Shown: positions 14,752 to 16,374 of the stretch, one piece after another
How the letters are laid out: the number at the start of each line of letters is the position of its first letter
Numbering within the stretch: position 1 is the stretch's first letter
DNA from: Rhodocyclaceae bacterium
GTDB taxonomy: Bacteria > Pseudomonadota > Gammaproteobacteria > Burkholderiales > Rhodocyclaceae
Direction: 5' to 3'
Assembly: GCA_020849155.1 (NCBI GenBank)
Contig: JADLGU010000061.1
Coordinates: forward strand, 1 to 16,374
Length of the DNA: 16,374 bases
Position numbers and translations under genes: made by a program
The notes under the pieces: model-generated
What the model was told of the DNA's origin: nothing
Databases searched by the model: none
The model's input: only the letters and a program-made list of their open reading frames with translations

Positions 14752-15978
14752 CTACTTGATCATCGCCTTGCCCAGGTCCCACATGGGCAGGAACACGCCC
14801 AGGGCGAGGATCAGCACCAGCACGCCGAGGATCAGGATCATGATCGGCTCGATCTGCGAGGACAGGGTCTTCAGTTCGTATTCCACTTCCCGCTGGTACA
14901 TGTCGGCGATCTCTTCCATCATGTCGTCGAGCGAGCCGGACTCCTCGCCGACCATCACCATCTGCAGCACCACGGGGGTGAAGATGGCGGAGGCGATGGC
15001 CGTGCGCAGCACGCTCTCGCCGCGCTCCACCCCCATCCGCATGTCCTCGAGCTTCCTGGCGACGAACTCGTTCTCCACCACCTGCCCGACCAGGCTCAGG
15101 CTCTGCACGATCGGCACCCCGCTCTTCAGGGCCAGGGCGAAGCTGCGGGCAAAGCGGGCCAGCGTCGCCTTGCGGATGATCTTGCCGGCCACCGGAATCT
15201 TCAGCTTGAGGCGGTCCCAGGTGCGCCGTCCTTCGGCCGTCCCGACGAAGCTCCTGAAGCCGACCACCGCGGCGGCCAGGCCCAGCAGGAGGGCCGGCCA
15301 CCAGGCCAGGGTGAAGTCGGAAAAGCCGATCAGAACCCTGGTCATCAGCGGCAGTTCGGTGTTGAGGTTCTTGAACACCTTGGCGAAGGCCGGAATGACG
15401 AAGAGGTTGATGATCACCAGGGCGATGGCCATCGCCAGCATCACGAACATCGGGTAGCGCAGCGCCGCCTTGACCTGGTCCTTCATGAACTTCTGGAACT
15501 CGAGATGGTGGAACAGCCTGAGGAAGACCTCCTCCAGCCTGCCGGTGGTCTCGCCGACGCGGATCATCGCGACATAGAACGGGCCGAAGACCTTCGGATT
15601 GCGGGCCAGGGCCTGCGACAGCTCGCGGCCGGAATCGAGCGCCTCGCGCAGATCCTTGATGACGGCGGCGAAGGCGCGGTTCATGGCCGACTCCTGCAGG
15701 CCGGCCAGCGCCCGCATGATCGGCACGCCGGCCTTCATCAGGGTGTGCATCTGCCGGCTGAACAGCAGCACGTCGAGGAAGCCGGCCTTCTGCCGGTCCA
15801 TCAGGCGGGCCAGCTGCTTGCCCAGCGCCTCGGCCGGCTGCGCCGATTCGGAGATCTGGATCGGGATAATCCCGCTTTCGGCCAGATGCGAGGCGAGGAT
15901 GGCGCCGCTGGCGCTCTCCATGACCCCCTCGACCCGGGCGCCCTGGGCGTTGCGGCCGATGTAGGCGAAGTGCGGCAC
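14752..15978 (-). CDS. mshG: MSHA inner-membrane platform protein MshG (GspF/PilC family)
   Basis: Polytopic inner-membrane platform protein that couples the MshE ATPase to pilin polymerisation, 408 aa, the normal PilC/GspF length. Two T2SSF domains are visible, at about 68-191 (FSRQMHTLMKAGVPIMRAL) and 270-393 (FARSFALALKSGVPIVQSL), each with its VGE-containing conserved stretch (IRVGETTGRL and VMVGEESGSL). Hydrophobic helices lie at about 176-197, 226-243 and 378-397. The N-terminus PHFAYIGRNAQGARVEG is typical. I chose the GTG at 15978, 7 bases past the mshE stop, with GAGGAG upstream as the ribosome-binding site. The frame extends back to 16023, but that part overlaps mshE. Confidence 0.93.
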   Translation of the reverse strand: MPHFAYIGRNAQGARVEGVMESASGAILASHLAESGIIPIQISESAQPAEALGKQLARLMDRQKAGFLDVLLFSRQMHTLMKAGVPIMRALAGLQESAMNRAFAAVIKDLREALDSGRELSQALARNPKVFGPFYVAMIRVGETTGRLEEVFLRLFHHLEFQKFMKDQVKAALRYPMFVMLAMAIALVIINLFVIPAFAKVFKNLNTELPLMTRVLIGFSDFTLAWWPALLLGLAAAVVGFRSFVGTAEGRRTWDRLKLKIPVAGKIIRKATLARFARSFALALKSGVPIVQSLSLVGQVVENEFVARKLEDMRMGVERGESVLRTAIASAIFTPVVLQMVMVGEESGSLDDMMEEIADMYQREVEYELKTLSSQIEPIMILILGVLVLILALGVFLPMWDLGKAMIK

Positions 15979-15985
15979 GACCCGG

Positions 15986-16374
15986 CTACTCCTCGTACTG
16001 GCTGGTGGTGCGCATGGCCTCATGCACCGTGGTACGTCCTTCGATCACGGTGCGGATGGCGTCCCGGCGCAGCGTATGGTGGGCCATCTGCTCGCGGGCG
16101 GCGCGGATGAATTCGGCGGGATCCTCCCGGTTGGCGGCCTCCACCACCGGCGCGCTCATCTCCAGCATCTCATAGATGCCGGTGCGGCCCAGGAATCCGG
16201 TGCCGTTGCAGTGCGAACAGCCGGCGCCTTCGCGGTACTCGTGGCGGTCCACCTCGTCGCCGATCTCCACCCGCAGCCATTCGTGCTCCTGGGGCGTCAG
16301 CCGCCGCGGCCGGGCGCAGCGCTCGCAGAGGGTGCGCAACAGGCGCTGGGCGATGACGATATGCAGCGACATCG
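15986..16374 (-). CDS. mshE: MSHA pilus extension ATPase MshE, C-terminal fragment (runs off right edge)
   Basis: The C-terminal 129 or so residues of the GspE/PilB-type ATPase that powers pilus extension. Visible are the SLHIVIAQRLLRTLC approach, the four-cysteine zinc motif CERC and CSHC, then GRTGIYEML and the final LRRDAIRTVIEGRTTVHEAM. Such an end is shared by PilB, GspE and MshE; MshE is assigned from the neighbours. The Walker boxes and the N-terminal MshEN-type domain, which binds cyclic di-GMP in Vibrio MshE, would lie outside the window, so c-di-GMP control cannot be assessed here. The methionine at 16370-16372 is internal, not the start. Confidence 0.93.
   Translation of the reverse strand, partial: MSLHIVIAQRLLRTLCERCARPRRLTPQEHEWLRVEIGDEVDRHEYREGAGCSHCNGTGFLGRTGIYEMLEMSAPVVEAANREDPAEFIRAAREQMAHHTLRRDAIRTVIEGRTTVHEAMRTTSQYEE

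Noticed and set aside
14734..16110. 458-codon plus-strand open frame opposite mshG and mshE
   Set aside because: It is a Gln/His/Leu-rich antisense shadow of mshG, whose two T2SSF domains are unmistakable.
1311..16374. Type II secretion system or ordinary PilMNOPQ type IV pilus locus instead of MSHA
   Set aside because: The combination of MshK (RDPTRPP), the MshL lipoprotein secretin, MshM ExeA-like ATPase, MshN TPR protein and MshQ DUF6701-type protein in one cluster is specific to MSHA.

Overview
The window is a GC-rich bacterial chromosome segment, about two thirds G+C by eye. It is almost entirely taken up by one long minus-strand cluster for an MSHA-type (mannose-sensitive haemagglutinin) type IVa pilus. 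The left edge holds bioB next to a comF/gntX-type gene. Gene content, base composition and the bioB/comF pairing suggest a betaproteobacterium, perhaps of the Rhodocyclales or a related group. The genus cannot be fixed from the sequence.

Layout. Positions 1-547 (minus) are the N-terminal part of biotin synthase, and 604-1302 (plus) is a ComF-family protein; the two diverge from a 56-base gap. From 1311 to the right edge every gene is on the minus strand. In transcription order (right to left) these are: mshE (C-terminal end only), mshG, an mshF-position prepilin, mshA (major pilin), mshC, mshD, mshO, mshP, mshQ, a 90-base AT-rich gap, then mshI, a PilN-like gene (mshI2 in some annotations), mshJ, mshK, mshL, mshM and mshN. 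Spacing is very tight: ATGA overlaps join mshO-P-Q and mshI-pilN-J-K, and longer overlaps join mshC-D-O. There is no gene-free stretch over 300 bases. I see no RNA gene, CRISPR array or insertion sequence.

How the genes work together. MshE (extension ATPase) and MshG (inner-membrane platform) drive assembly. MshA is the fibre subunit. The mshF-position protein, MshC, D, O and P are prepilin-like minor components. MshQ is a large secreted protein with a DUF6701-type C-terminus, probably surface- or pilus-associated. MshI, the PilN-like protein, MshJ and MshK form the alignment complex that links the inner-membrane motor to the MshL secretin. MshM (ExeA-like AAA ATPase) and MshN (TPR protein) are accessory assembly factors.

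Points of interest. The order E-G-F-A-C-D-O-P-Q then I-J-K-L-M-N reverses the two blocks of the Vibrio archetype, I-N then E-Q. A very good sigma-54 -24/-12 element lies directly upstream of mshA. A perfect 11-bp GC-rich hairpin lies between mshA and mshC. A candidate sigma-70 promoter with an inverted repeat opens the mshI-N block. An 18-bp perfect palindrome sits in the leader region of the mshF-position gene. Together these suggest at least three nested transcription units. All regulatory assignments are inferences from sequence patterns.
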